A stretch of 64,000 nt of DNA from Anaerolineales bacterium. Lineage in GTDB: Bacteria; Chloroflexota; Anaerolineae; Anaerolineales; UBA11579. Position numbers and translations under genes: made by a program. Under the pieces are notes generated by a model. The model saw only the letters and a program-made list of their open reading frames with translations. It made no database searches and had not been told where the DNA came from. Positions 41,676 through 49,531 of the stretch are shown here, piece after piece (the first letter of the stretch is position 1; each line of letters starts with the position of its first letter). Where the stretch lies: positions 62,001 to 126,000 of the forward strand of contig JAHBVB010000002.1 of assembly GCA_019637805.1 (NCBI GenBank). Reading direction: 5' to 3'.

Positions 41676-41747
41676 GGGCGCGTAGCTCAATGGCAGAGCA
41701 GTGGCCTTTTAAGCCAACGGTTGAAGGTTCGAGTCCTTCCGCGCTCA
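41676..41747 (+). tRNA. tRNA-Lys (anticodon TTT)
   Basis: The acceptor stem GGGCGCG pairs with CGCGCTC (one G-U pair). D-arm GCTC/GAGC, anticodon loop CTTTTAA with TTT at 34-36, variable loop of 5, T-arm GAAGG-TTCGAGT-CCTTC. The anticodon stem has four pairs and a G-A mismatch at 27-43. CCA is not encoded. It lies at the left edge of an AT-rich segment. Confidence 0.95.
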
Positions 41748-41893
41748 CTGAAATTATTTAGAGATTATCTTAGGGGCTTCGATGATTCGTTGACGGGATC
41801 AAGTTACACACCCTAATGTGAGCTGTAAGATGAAGTAATAGATACGCCTCCTCAATAGATTTTCTGGTTTCTAACTATGTAAGGGGCTTTTGC
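41748..41893 (+). other. AT-rich spacer after tRNA-Lys
   Basis: 146 bp with no gene and no recognisable tRNA-derived attachment repeat. Base composition falls sharply right after the tRNA. Confidence 0.5.
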
Positions 41894-42217
41894 ATGGAGA
41901 GTATCAGTACACGAGCTATTACGTTCTTGGGCATGGGCTTGGCTTTCGCAGTTTTCTTAGGTGCGAGTTGGGCCATAGAGCAATCCTTGGGCTTGAATAC
42001 ACCAATAGAAATGGTGATACTCCTAATCACACTTGTCTGTTTAATTGCCGCATTCCCTGGAGTTATCTTCATTAGGCGAAAGGAAAGTCCCTCTAAATCC
42101 CTGACTAAGTATATTCATGGTAGTGCAGCGATCCTAAGCGGGATTGGCTGGATCTTTTTTTGGTTATCTCCAGCCTTAATGGCAATAACCTACTATATCG
42201 GGAGGCTGTCTCACTAG
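41894..42217 (+). CDS. Small membrane protein in AT-rich segment, unknown
   Basis: 107 residues from an ATG with AAGGGG 9 nt upstream. Three hydrophobic segments are visible (about 8-30, 38-58 and 78-100), with a basic loop RRKESPSKS between the second and third. I do not recognise it. Its AT-rich codons differ from the surrounding genes, and it lies just after tRNA-Lys, so it was probably acquired. The interrupted gene follows 20 nt later. Confidence 0.6.
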   Translation: MESISTRAITFLGMGLAFAVFLGASWAIEQSLGLNTPIEMVILLITLVCLIAAFPGVIFIRRKESPSKSLTKYIHGSAAILSGIGWIFFWLSPALMAITYYIGRLSH

Positions 42218-42236
42218 GGTTTATACAATTTGAAAT

Positions 42237-42764
42237 ATGAAGACAATTCTAACAATAATATCCTCTTTAGTAATCATTCTTGTATTGGTGCTTGCGTACA
42301 TTAGTATTCCAACTGTAATCGATATCCCATTTCTGATCACTAAAATGCGCGGACAGAGTTACGAGAAATTGTTGATTGAGCAAATTAACTTGTACAACGC
42401 TGGCTAAGTTGAGTACATTGACCTTGCTAATATCCCAAGCGTGACTTGGGATACTGTTTACTTTTTCGAAGGTTATATAACGCCAAACGAGATAAACTCA
42501 ATCTTAAACAAAGAATGGAGAGGTGCAGAACTTACCGGCATACAATACAACGAGCATTTCACCTTACTCGTTTTCTTGAGGGATCAAAACGTGGTTCAGC
42601 ATTTGATGTTTCGGAATTCGATTGCTTCTTTTTACACTGCTGTTACAGAGGGAGGCTATTACACCGACGCTAGAGAGGAGGGTTTTTCTGCCGGGGAGGC
42701 TCAATTTATATTGCTTCCAATGATGAGCGACTATCCTGAAGTTAAGCAAGATCCTAGTAAATAA
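42237..42764 (+). pseudogene. Signal-anchored protein gene interrupted by an in-frame stop
   Basis: One continuous frame of 175 codons is broken by a single TAA at 42405-42407. The first part (56 codons) begins with a hydrophobic anchor (MKTILTIISSLVIILVLVLAY) and runs to YNAG. The second part continues in the same frame as VEYIDLANIPSVTWDTVYFF, with an aromatic-rich soluble domain to YPEVKQDPSK. One base (AAG to TAA would need two; AAA to TAA needs one) could convert a Lys codon into the stop. It may be a pseudogene or two proteins. I do not recognise the family. AT-rich. Confidence 0.6.
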
Positions 42765-43063
42765 CGAGCGGGCAGGATTGCTCACAGTGCTCGAAGAGCT
42801 TTGAGGATTATGATACACGAGTCTTGACTTGCCGGAGCGTGACCGTTGTGTACGACGGCTTGGGTCGCATGCACCCAAGATCAATAGATCTTTTGTCCTT
42901 TCTGCCTTAACAAACATCACAGGTGCTGGTTGGCACCCAACGTTTGCGCTACTTGGTGCCATTTCTACGGGTAGTTGTTCCATAGACGTACATAGACATA
43001 TGGTCGCCTCGGGAGTATCATCTTCGTATAGATCACCGGCCTTTATATAGGAGACTTGGCTGC
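42765..43063 (+). other. Non-coding stretch before deoC
   Basis: 299 bp. I see only weak open frames (for example minus-strand 42564-43094 and plus-strand 42829-43050) without codon bias or family likeness, and nothing else certain. AGGAG before deoC ends it. Confidence 0.5.
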
Positions 43064-43765
43064 ATGCAAAACGCCCTCGTCCTGACCCGCCCACAACTCG
43101 CCGCCAAATTGCAATCCACCCTCATGCGTCCGGATGTGACCCGCCAGCAGGTGGCGGCCCATATTGAAGCCTGCGCCGAGCACAGCTTCCACGCCGCCAT
43201 GATCCCCATGGCCGACGTGCCCCTGGCCCGCGCCATTCTGCAGGGTACAAAGGTCAAAGTCGCCACGGCGATCTGCTTCGGCACCGGCTACGAGAGCGTG
43301 GCTGGCAAAGTGGCGCTTGTCCATGAGTGCCGCACCCTGGGCGCCGACGAGGTCGACTATGGCCCCAATATGTCGCTCTTCCTTTCGGGAGAGCTTGAGG
43401 CCTTTCGTGATGAAAGCGCCGCCCTGGTGGAGGCTGCCGGGGACATGACCCTTAAGGCCATGCTTGAATTGCATTTCATCGAAACCGACGACGAGCAAAA
43501 ACACGCCGCGCGGCTCTTGGAAGAGGCGGGCGTGCCTTGGATCAAGAATTCCAGTGGCGGCGGCCCACGCCCTGGGCAGGCCACACCCGCCGCCATCCAG
43601 CTGCTGCGGGCGGCGCTGAAACCTGAAACGCACATCAAAGCCTCAGGCGGCATCAAAAGCCACGCCGGCGCGCTGGAACTCATTCACGCCGGCGCGGAAC
43701 TGCTGGGCACCAGCGCCGCCCTTGCCATCCTCGAGGGGGTCGAGGCGGGTGATACGAGCTACTAA
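43064..43765 (+). CDS. deoC: Deoxyribose-phosphate aldolase-like protein
   Basis: 233 residues, ATG with AGGAG 10 nt upstream. It matches class I DeoC aldolases: the TIM-barrel VKVATAICFG, DEVDYGPNMSL, then the Schiff-base lysine in PWIKNSSGGG and HIKASGGIKSHAGALELIHAGAELLGTS. The catalytic region reads KNSSG where many members have KTSTG, so it is a divergent member and the symbol is tentative. It cleaves 2-deoxyribose-5-phosphate into acetaldehyde and glyceraldehyde-3-phosphate in nucleoside salvage. It stands alone, GC-rich again after the AT-rich segment. Confidence 0.85.
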   Translation: MQNALVLTRPQLAAKLQSTLMRPDVTRQQVAAHIEACAEHSFHAAMIPMADVPLARAILQGTKVKVATAICFGTGYESVAGKVALVHECRTLGADEVDYGPNMSLFLSGELEAFRDESAALVEAAGDMTLKAMLELHFIETDDEQKHAARLLEEAGVPWIKNSSGGGPRPGQATPAAIQLLRAALKPETHIKASGGIKSHAGALELIHAGAELLGTSAALAILEGVEAGDTSY

Positions 43766-43989
43766 GCTTCCCGACTTCCCACCTGTTGTCCTGCTCGGCG
43801 AAACTTACCAGCCTCATCCGGATAATAAGTCTGCAAGGGGCTATACAGCTTGTGCTGCTGCCACCGCTGCAGCGTCCACAGAACCCGTGAAAAAGGGTTC
43901 TGTTCGTGTGATGCCGGACATAGACGATAGAATGTAAGCACTACCACTCCCAGGAGCCATTATTTTCTGAAGAGAGGACACTAAACTCC
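43766..43989 (+). other. Intergenic region with one hairpin
   Basis: 224 bp. It holds an inverted repeat AGAACCC-8 nt-GGGTTCT near 43880 and a TAGAAT box near 43929, about 55 nt before the next start. No gene is evident. Confidence 0.5.
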
Positions 43990-45060
43990 ATGAACCGTCA
44001 CGATTTAGCTTTGCTACAGCAAATGCGTGGGTACCCGGCAGTCACCATCACTTTAAGCACCCATAGAACCTCCCCTGAGAACAAGCAGGATCCCATCCGC
44101 CTGAAGAATCTTCTCAATCAGGCCAGCGAAAGACTATTGTCCGAATTTTCCAAAAAAGAGGTCGCATCCTTATTAGACCGCCTAATTGCATTGGGCGAAG
44201 AAGTTGATTTTGTGAATGCCAAAGACGGCCTGGTGCTTTTTGCCAACCAGGATTTCGGACGCCTGGTGTATTTGCCCTTCAAACTTAAAGAACGCGTGGT
44301 TATTGACGAAACCTTCTTCACGCGAGATTTGGTCTTTGCTCTCAACCGCACGCCGCGCTATTGGGTTTTGGTGCTAAGTGAAAAGCCGACGCGTTTGTAT
44401 GAGGGCACCAAGCAAGATTTGCTTGAAATGAAAGAGAAAGGCTTTCCGCTTACGCATACTGGTCCAGGTGGCGAGGCCCCTCTGCCTGGGGGCTTCGGCA
44501 TAAGCCGGTCCGCCCATCGGGATGAACGTCATCGCCAGTTTTTCCGCCAGATAGATGCGGCTTTAAGCAAATTCATGGCAGATGATCCGCTCCCCTTGGC
44601 CGTAGTGGGGGTGGACCGCTTCCTGGCCTTCTTCAATGAAGTCAGTCAGCACAAGAATGCGGTGGTGGCCATACTCACCGGAAATCACGACAATACCGGC
44701 CCACATGAATTGGCTAAACTGGTCTGGCCGTTGGTGAAAGAAGGCCTGGCCGCTCAGCGCCAGCAAGTCTTTGAAGATTTGGAAAAAGCTATAGGTGAAC
44801 GCCGGGTAACTTCGACGATTGGGGAAGTGTGGCGAAAAGCTGCCGACGGCCGCGGACATTTGCTGCTTGTGGAAGAAGATTTTCATTATCCCGCAGTAGT
44901 CGATGAAACTGGTCGCCATCTGCAGGCGGCAGATGATCCCATTGCGCCCGGGGTAATTGATGATGCCGTTGATGATGTGATTGAAGAAGTACTGCGTAAA
45001 CAGGGCAGGTTGTCTTTGTGGATCCTGGCAGTCTGGGTGTTCACCAGCGGATTGCCATGA
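43990..45060 (+). CDS. baeRF3-type (bacterial archaeo-eukaryotic release factor-like) protein with 3' frameshift
   Basis: The annotated frame is 356 residues. It opens PAVTITLSTHRTSPENKQDP, and the body (RLIALGEEVDF, DGLVLFANQ, YWVLVLSEKPTRLYEG) fits the baeRF3 family related to eRF1/pelota and linked to ribosome hibernation or rescue. The last 20 residues of this frame look wrong (LWILAVWVFTSGLP). In the +1 frame the same DNA reads VVFVDPGSLGVHQRIAMILRY and a TAG at 45072-45074, the normal family ending. One base is therefore missing at about 45003-45008. RBS: GAGAGGA. The terminator follows at 45085. Confidence 0.8.
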   Translation: MNRHDLALLQQMRGYPAVTITLSTHRTSPENKQDPIRLKNLLNQASERLLSEFSKKEVASLLDRLIALGEEVDFVNAKDGLVLFANQDFGRLVYLPFKLKERVVIDETFFTRDLVFALNRTPRYWVLVLSEKPTRLYEGTKQDLLEMKEKGFPLTHTGPGGEAPLPGGFGISRSAHRDERHRQFFRQIDAALSKFMADDPLPLAVVGVDRFLAFFNEVSQHKNAVVAILTGNHDNTGPHELAKLVWPLVKEGLAAQRQQVFEDLEKAIGERRVTSTIGEVWRKAADGRGHLLLVEEDFHYPAVVDETGRHLQAADDPIAPGVIDDAVDDVIEEVLRKQGRLSLWILAVWVFTSGLP

Positions 45061-45084
45061 TATTAAGATACTAGCTCGATTTAA

Positions 45085-45117
45085 GAAAAAAGAATCCCCA
45101 CTGGGGGATTCTTTTTG
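45085..45117 (+). terminator. Bidirectional terminator
   Basis: AAAAAAGAATCCCC-ACT-GGGGGATTCTTTTT, between the baeRF3-type gene and the convergent DsbA-like gene. Confidence 0.9.
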
Positions 45118-45127
45118 ATTGCGGTGC

Positions 45128-45772
45128 TTAGGCTGAATGCACTTCTTCCCAGACCTGCTGCAGCGCCCGGTTGAAGGCCTCGGCCCCTTGTGCGCCGGAG
45201 ATGGCGTATTTGCCCTCAAAGATGAAGAAGGGCACGCCGTGAATGCCCAGCTGGGCCGCCCGGCTGATGTCGGCTTGCACTTCGGCAGCGTATTGGTCTG
45301 AGGCCAGCATGGCGCGGGTTTGCTCTGCGTCCAGGCCGGCTTCGCTGGCCAGCCTGACCAGCGTCTCCACATCCGCCGTGTTCTCGCCGTCCGTGAAATA
45401 GGCCTTGAACAGGCGTGGCAGCACAGCCTCCTGCTGGCCCTGGCTGGCGGCGAAGTGCACCAGGCGATGGGCGTCGAAGGTGTTTACTGGCTGGGCTTCT
45501 TTGTAATTCATGCTCAAGCCAGAGGCTTCAAAGGCCTTGGCCACTTGTTGGTTCATCGCCTCGGCCTGCTCCACGGGGATGCCGCGCTTGTTGGCCAGCA
45601 TTTCCACCACGCGCATATCGGTTTGGCGCGGGGCGTTGGGGTCCAGCTGGAAGCTGTGGTGGCTGATCTCCACACGCTCCCGGTGCTCAAACCCGGCCAA
45701 GGCTTCATTCAATTGGGTGGTGCCCAGGTAACAGAACGGGCAGCCAATGTCACTCCAAATGTCAATTTTCAT
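45128..45772 (-). CDS. DsbA-family (FrnE-like) oxidoreductase
   Basis: 214 residues. It begins MKIDIWSDIGCPFCYLG: the thioredoxin-like CPFC motif at 11-14 and no signal peptide. The helical insertion and the cis-Pro segment LGIHGVPFFIFEGKYAISGAQ match FrnE/2-hydroxychromene-isomerase-like cytosolic DsbA proteins. The family functions in disulfide exchange and oxidative-stress tolerance, and the FrnE branch takes its name from a polyketide pathway. The substrate here is unknown. It is on the minus strand, convergent with the baeRF3-type gene. Confidence 0.88.
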   Translation of the reverse strand: MKIDIWSDIGCPFCYLGTTQLNEALAGFEHRERVEISHHSFQLDPNAPRQTDMRVVEMLANKRGIPVEQAEAMNQQVAKAFEASGLSMNYKEAQPVNTFDAHRLVHFAASQGQQEAVLPRLFKAYFTDGENTADVETLVRLASEAGLDAEQTRAMLASDQYAAEVQADISRAAQLGIHGVPFFIFEGKYAISGAQGAEAFNRALQQVWEEVHSA

Positions 45773-45821
45773 GGATTTGCCTTTCTTGAAGTGCTAGACG
45801 CTGTGTGGAGCGCACAACTTT

Positions 45822-46178
45822 CTATAGATTGCTGATCAAGCCGCCAAGCGCCATCAGGCCGAAGCCGCCCAGCAGCCACAGCAGTGGGCGCACCCAGGCT
45901 TTGAAGAGCGCGCCTCGGGCCTGCTTGTGGTTTGCCGGCTGTTCAGAGTGGGTCAGCGCCTCTGCAGCCGAGACCACAAAGCGCCAGCCGCCCCAAACAA
46001 AGGCCGCGCAGCCTGCCAGTACAAGCGGGATGCCGATCAGGTTGGCCACCAGCGCTGCCCAGCGCTCGGCGCGGGCCAGCGGCAGCAGGGTTTCGTGCAG
46101 GATGGACCAGAAGATGCTGCCCAGGAACAGGAAGATGGCGATCAAAACCATCACTTTGCGGGAGGAGAGGCTTTGCAT
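45822..46178 (-). CDS. Small membrane protein, unknown
   Basis: 118 residues from the ATG at 46178, which follows a -10 box by 7 nt; a longer frame to 46214 would include the promoter. There are three hydrophobic segments (about 8-28, 38-65 and 95-116), with a soluble loop SAAEALTHSEQPANHKQARG between the last two. No recognisable family. It is upstream of the DsbA-like gene on the same strand (49 nt), so the two may share a transcript. Confidence 0.55.
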   Translation of the reverse strand: MQSLSSRKVMVLIAIFLFLGSIFWSILHETLLPLARAERWAALVANLIGIPLVLAGCAAFVWGGWRFVVSAAEALTHSEQPANHKQARGALFKAWVRPLLWLLGGFGLMALGGLISNL

Positions 46179-46185
46179 GGGCCAA

Positions 46186-46191
46186 ACTATA
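46186..46191 (-). promoter_or_regulatory. -10 box of the small membrane protein gene, 7 nt before the ATG
   Basis: TATAGT on the minus strand, TTGGCCC, then ATG. It is likely leaderless. Confidence 0.5.
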
Positions 46192-46350
46192 ACAGTTGCT
46201 AATGACCCCATCACACCTGTAACCTATTTACGTTCTCCCCGTACATTATGTAGAACTTGTAAGGATTGGGAGACTCGCATCGTCTAACAGTTTGTGATTT
46301 TTAGCACTTCTGCTAGAATCCTGCCAACGCAAAGCGATATCGCGGAGACT

Positions 46351-47040
46351 ATGGAACGAACAAAGATCGGCGCATTAGTACCCTGCTACAACGAAGCCCA
46401 GCGCATTTCTGGGGTGCTTAGTATTCTGCTCACAACCCCAGGGATTGACGAGGTCTGGTGTGTGGATGACGGTTCCACGGATGGCACTGCCGAGGTGGTG
46501 CGCAATCGCTTCCCGCATGTGCGCCTGGTGAGCCTGCCGCACAACCGCGGCAAGGCGGGTGCGGTTCTGGCCGGCACCGAGCAAATGGTGGACTGTGATT
46601 ACGTTTTGTTGGTGGATGCAGACCTGCAGGAGCTTAATCCGCAGCAGTTGCAGGCCGGCGTGTCTAAAATGACCGCCCAGAACCGCATTGATATGCTGAT
46701 CTTCTTCCGCACCGCCGAGGCCTGGTGGGCGATGGCCGTGCGCGCCAACGACTTGTTCAGCGGCGAGCGCATCGTGCGCCGCAGCGATCTGCTGGATGTG
46801 CTGCGCAGCGAAGAGGTGGAAGGCTACCAGCTGGAAGTCGCCATAAACAGCTATATGATCGAGAATAAACGCAATGTGGAGCGCAGCCCGCTGTACTGCC
46901 GCTCCGTGTTGACCGCCGAGAAGGTGGGTTGGCAGGCGGGCATGGAGAAAGAGTCCAAGATGTTCCGATCCATCTTTGACTATTTGGGGCTGACCGGCCT
47001 GGTTCGCCAAATGCTGTGGTTCCCGCCATTGCGCTTCTAA
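46351..47040 (+). CDS. Family 2 glycosyltransferase
   Basis: 229 residues from the ATG at 46351 with GGAG upstream. GT-A fold features: IGALVPCYNEAQRI, WCVDDGSTDGTAEVV (nucleotide binding), RGKAGAVLAG, and DYVLLVDADLQEL with the DxD-like metal site. It has a single domain without membrane helices, in contrast to DPM-type fusions. It transfers a nucleotide-activated sugar, perhaps to a polyprenyl phosphate. It is followed 40 nt later by the membrane-anchored hexapeptide acyltransferase gene, so both may serve surface polysaccharide or lipid modification (inference). Confidence 0.85.
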   Translation: MERTKIGALVPCYNEAQRISGVLSILLTTPGIDEVWCVDDGSTDGTAEVVRNRFPHVRLVSLPHNRGKAGAVLAGTEQMVDCDYVLLVDADLQELNPQQLQAGVSKMTAQNRIDMLIFFRTAEAWWAMAVRANDLFSGERIVRRSDLLDVLRSEEVEGYQLEVAINSYMIENKRNVERSPLYCRSVLTAEKVGWQAGMEKESKMFRSIFDYLGLTGLVRQMLWFPPLRF

Positions 47041-47080
47041 CCCCCAAAAATTTCTGATTCATTGGTAAGCTGACCCGCAT

Positions 47081-47782
47081 ATGGACAAGAGATTGCTGGG
47101 TCTGTACCCCTATGCCTCTTTGCTGGCCCAGCTGCTGGTCGGCCTGCTGCTGGGCCTCGCCTTGCTGCCCAGCCTGGTGTGGTTGCGCTGGGTTTGGCAA
47201 CGCCTGGCCGGCATCCAGGGTTTGTGGCCGCTACTGGCCCTGTGCCTGGCCGCCGGGTTGGCCTTCATCCTCTTCGGCAACACGCTTCTAATGCTGATCG
47301 TGGTGGTGCGCCGGCTATTCCGTCTCGGCAATCAAGAACAGCGCGCCGAGCTGGTGTCATGGGCGGGCCTGCGCGCTGCGCTATTCAATCTGCTGCTTCA
47401 CACCGCCGGCATGTTCTACCAGCCGCTGTTGAAGAGTGGCTATTTCAATGTGGTCTTCTACCGGGCCATGGGGGCCAAGGTGGGCAAGGGCACCATGATC
47501 GCCACTGACCGGCTGTGGGACTGCGACCTGATCGAAATTGGCGATGAGTGCGTGATCGGCGGCAATTCGTCCATCTCCGCGCATTATGTGCTGGGCCGCC
47601 GCGCCCGCTTGCGCAAAGTGCGCATTGGCAACCGCGTGACCATCGGCGGCAACACCTCGGTCATGCCCGGGGTGGTGATCGAAGACGATGTGGTCGTGGG
47701 CGGCAACAGCTTGGTGCCGATTGGCATGCGCCTGAAGAGCGGCGGGGTTTACCTGGGCGTGCCCGTCAAAAAGATCAATTAG
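47081..47782 (+). CDS. Membrane-anchored hexapeptide-repeat acetyltransferase
   Basis: 233 residues. Two or three hydrophobic segments lie in the first 110 residues. The C-terminal half is a left-handed beta-helix: KGTMIATDRLWDCDLIEIGDE, CVIGGNSSISAHYV, VRIGNRVTIGGNTSVMPGVVIEDDVVVGGNS, and GVPVKKI at the end, as in NeuD/CysE-type acetyltransferases. The N-terminal part resembles the linker of large non-ribosomal-peptide-associated acetyltransferases. It probably O- or N-acetylates a sugar at the membrane face. Its stop abuts the stop of the convergent YdcF-type gene. Confidence 0.75.
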   Translation: MDKRLLGLYPYASLLAQLLVGLLLGLALLPSLVWLRWVWQRLAGIQGLWPLLALCLAAGLAFILFGNTLLMLIVVVRRLFRLGNQEQRAELVSWAGLRAALFNLLLHTAGMFYQPLLKSGYFNVVFYRAMGAKVGKGTMIATDRLWDCDLIEIGDECVIGGNSSISAHYVLGRRARLRKVRIGNRVTIGGNTSVMPGVVIEDDVVVGGNSLVPIGMRLKSGGVYLGVPVKKIN

Positions 47783-48367
47783 CTAATAGCCCAACAAGTA
47801 GCCTGAATAGTAGGCCGTTTCGCGCAGCAGAAACCACAACTGAGTGGGGATTGAAGCATAGCGGCTGGTGGTGGTGGGCGAGGAGTAGGCCTCTATCCCT
47901 AGGTCGTCTGCCAGGGCCATGGCGCGCATCATGTGCATCGGGTCTGAGACGATCAGCGCGCTTTGCAGCCCCAGAGCCTGCATCAGGCGTTGTGCTTCGC
48001 TCAGGTTCTGCTGGGTATTGGTGGAGTTGGCCTCAATATACAGCGCTTCCAGCGGCAGCCCGGCTTGCAGGGCGTATTCACGAGCGGTTTCCGACTCAGA
48101 CAGCAGGTCATTGCGCCCGTAGCCGCCGGTGAAGATGATCGCATCCACCACGCCGTCCTGGAACAGGGCGATAGCGTGGTTAATGCGCTCGCGCAGCACG
48201 GGCGAAGGGCGGTCACGCCAGGCGGCCGCCCCCAGAACGATGGCGACATCGGCGGGGCGCGTCTCATCTTGCTGGGCAAAGCTGTAGATGCTGCTGGCTG
48301 CATACAGGCACCAGGCCAGCACGACAGCCAACCCGATGCGGGTCAGGCGAATGAGGAATTTGGTCAA
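47783..48367 (-). CDS. YdcF/SanA-type DUF218 protein
   Basis: 194 residues from a TTG at 48367 with AAAGGA upstream. One N-terminal membrane anchor, then the DUF218 core: VAIVLGAAAWRDRPSPVLRERINHAIALF, GGYGRNDLLSESE, EANSTNTQQNLSEA and IVSDPMHMMRAMALA. The family is linked to envelope integrity and vancomycin exclusion (SanA) and lies outside the membrane. It is 28 nt downstream of the alpha/beta-hydrolase lipoprotein gene in the same direction and likely co-transcribed with it. Confidence 0.85.
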   Translation of the reverse strand: MTKFLIRLTRIGLAVVLAWCLYAASSIYSFAQQDETRPADVAIVLGAAAWRDRPSPVLRERINHAIALFQDGVVDAIIFTGGYGRNDLLSESETAREYALQAGLPLEALYIEANSTNTQQNLSEAQRLMQALGLQSALIVSDPMHMMRAMALADDLGIEAYSSPTTTSRYASIPTQLWFLLRETAYYSGYLLGY

Positions 48368-48395
48368 TCGTCGGTCCTTTGCGCTGGGCTGGGCT

Positions 48396-49454
48396 TTATG
48401 GCCCGCCCTTTACATATTGGTCGAAGAAGGCGATGGAACGCAGCATGGCGCTGGTAAAGAAGTGCGAGAGGTTGTGGTCATCTCCCGCGTACTCATACAA
48501 TTCCGCCACTCCGCCAGCCTGGCGGACCTGCACGGCCAGCTGCGAGGAAAACCCGGCCGGCACGCTGTGGTCTGCGCTGCCGTGGTGCAGCTGCAGCGGC
48601 CCAGGCAGCTGGTCTAAATAGCTGTTGGCGGAAATGGAGGCCCACAGTTCAGGGTTGCTTTCGGGCGGGCCAAAGGTCTCCAGCAGGCCGCGGCTGCCGA
48701 AGCGCGGCCGCCCGCCGATGTCCACCATGTCGGCATAGGCGGCTACTACGCCGGCCCAGATCACACCGGCTTTGATATCTGCGTCGGCCAGCATCGCCCG
48801 CAGGGTGATGTACCCGCCCATCGAGTGCCCCCACATGCCCAGGCGGCCAGGATCTGCCTCGGGGAAAGCTTTTAGCGCCGCCACTGCGTTGAGCACATCG
48901 ATCACATAGTCCGGCCGCCCATAGGCGCCGCGCGCCTCTCCTTCTGAGTTGGCATGGCCGCGGTAATCGGGCCGAAAGACGATATAGCCGCTGCGCGCAA
49001 ACCCGTCCACATAAGCTACGTAGCGTTCGGTGGTTTGATACACCTCTGGGGCGATATACCCGTGGTTGAAAATGATCACCGGCCAGCCGGAGGGCGGCTT
49101 TTCCCCAAAGGGAACGGTAAGCAACCCGTACTGTTTCAATCCATCGGAGAAATAGGAAGCGATGTAGCGAAAATAGTTTGGTCCGTTGTCCAGGACCTGC
49201 TCGATCACCAATTCTGTGGCCGGATACTCGCGGGAGCGCAGGTAGTCAATGCTGAGCGGGTGCAGCTGCGGTGTGGGGGTCAGGCTGGGGGTTGGGCTGG
49301 AAGCCTGCGTGGGAGTATGGGTCACACTCGGCACGGCCGTGAGTGCCAATTGGGGTGCAGGCAAGTCCGCCACAGCCGCAGGGGAGAGGCTGCAAGCGGC
49401 TAACAGGGCGCACAGCCCGGCCTGGATGAGGGTGCGGCGAATTTTCACCGGCAT
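48396..49454 (-). CDS. Alpha/beta-hydrolase lipoprotein
   Basis: 352 residues. The lipoprotein signal ends ALLAACSLSP, followed by a Thr/Ser/Pro linker. The hydrolase domain has VIIFNHGYIAP (oxyanion region), the nucleophile elbow GHSMGGYITL (about 203-212), an acid in GSADHSVPAG and the base in GDDHNLSHFF. The arrangement resembles dienelactone-hydrolase or acyl-peptidase-like lipases. It acts outside the membrane on an unknown ester or peptide. It is the first gene of a unit with the YdcF-type gene. Confidence 0.82.
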   Translation of the reverse strand: MPVKIRRTLIQAGLCALLAACSLSPAAVADLPAPQLALTAVPSVTHTPTQASSPTPSLTPTPQLHPLSIDYLRSREYPATELVIEQVLDNGPNYFRYIASYFSDGLKQYGLLTVPFGEKPPSGWPVIIFNHGYIAPEVYQTTERYVAYVDGFARSGYIVFRPDYRGHANSEGEARGAYGRPDYVIDVLNAVAALKAFPEADPGRLGMWGHSMGGYITLRAMLADADIKAGVIWAGVVAAYADMVDIGGRPRFGSRGLLETFGPPESNPELWASISANSYLDQLPGPLQLHHGSADHSVPAGFSSQLAVQVRQAGGVAELYEYAGDDHNLSHFFTSAMLRSIAFFDQYVKGGP

Positions 49455-49531
49455 AGTTTACCCAGCCTGCAGGATTGTGTGCCAAGTTCAGACAATTGCT
49501 GTAATATCTTTTTAAGAAAGCGATTTTGTGC

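Noticed and set aside
42564-43094. 176-codon minus-strand frame near tRNA-Lys
   Set aside because: It overlaps the broken gene and lacks a ribosome-binding site or family resemblance.
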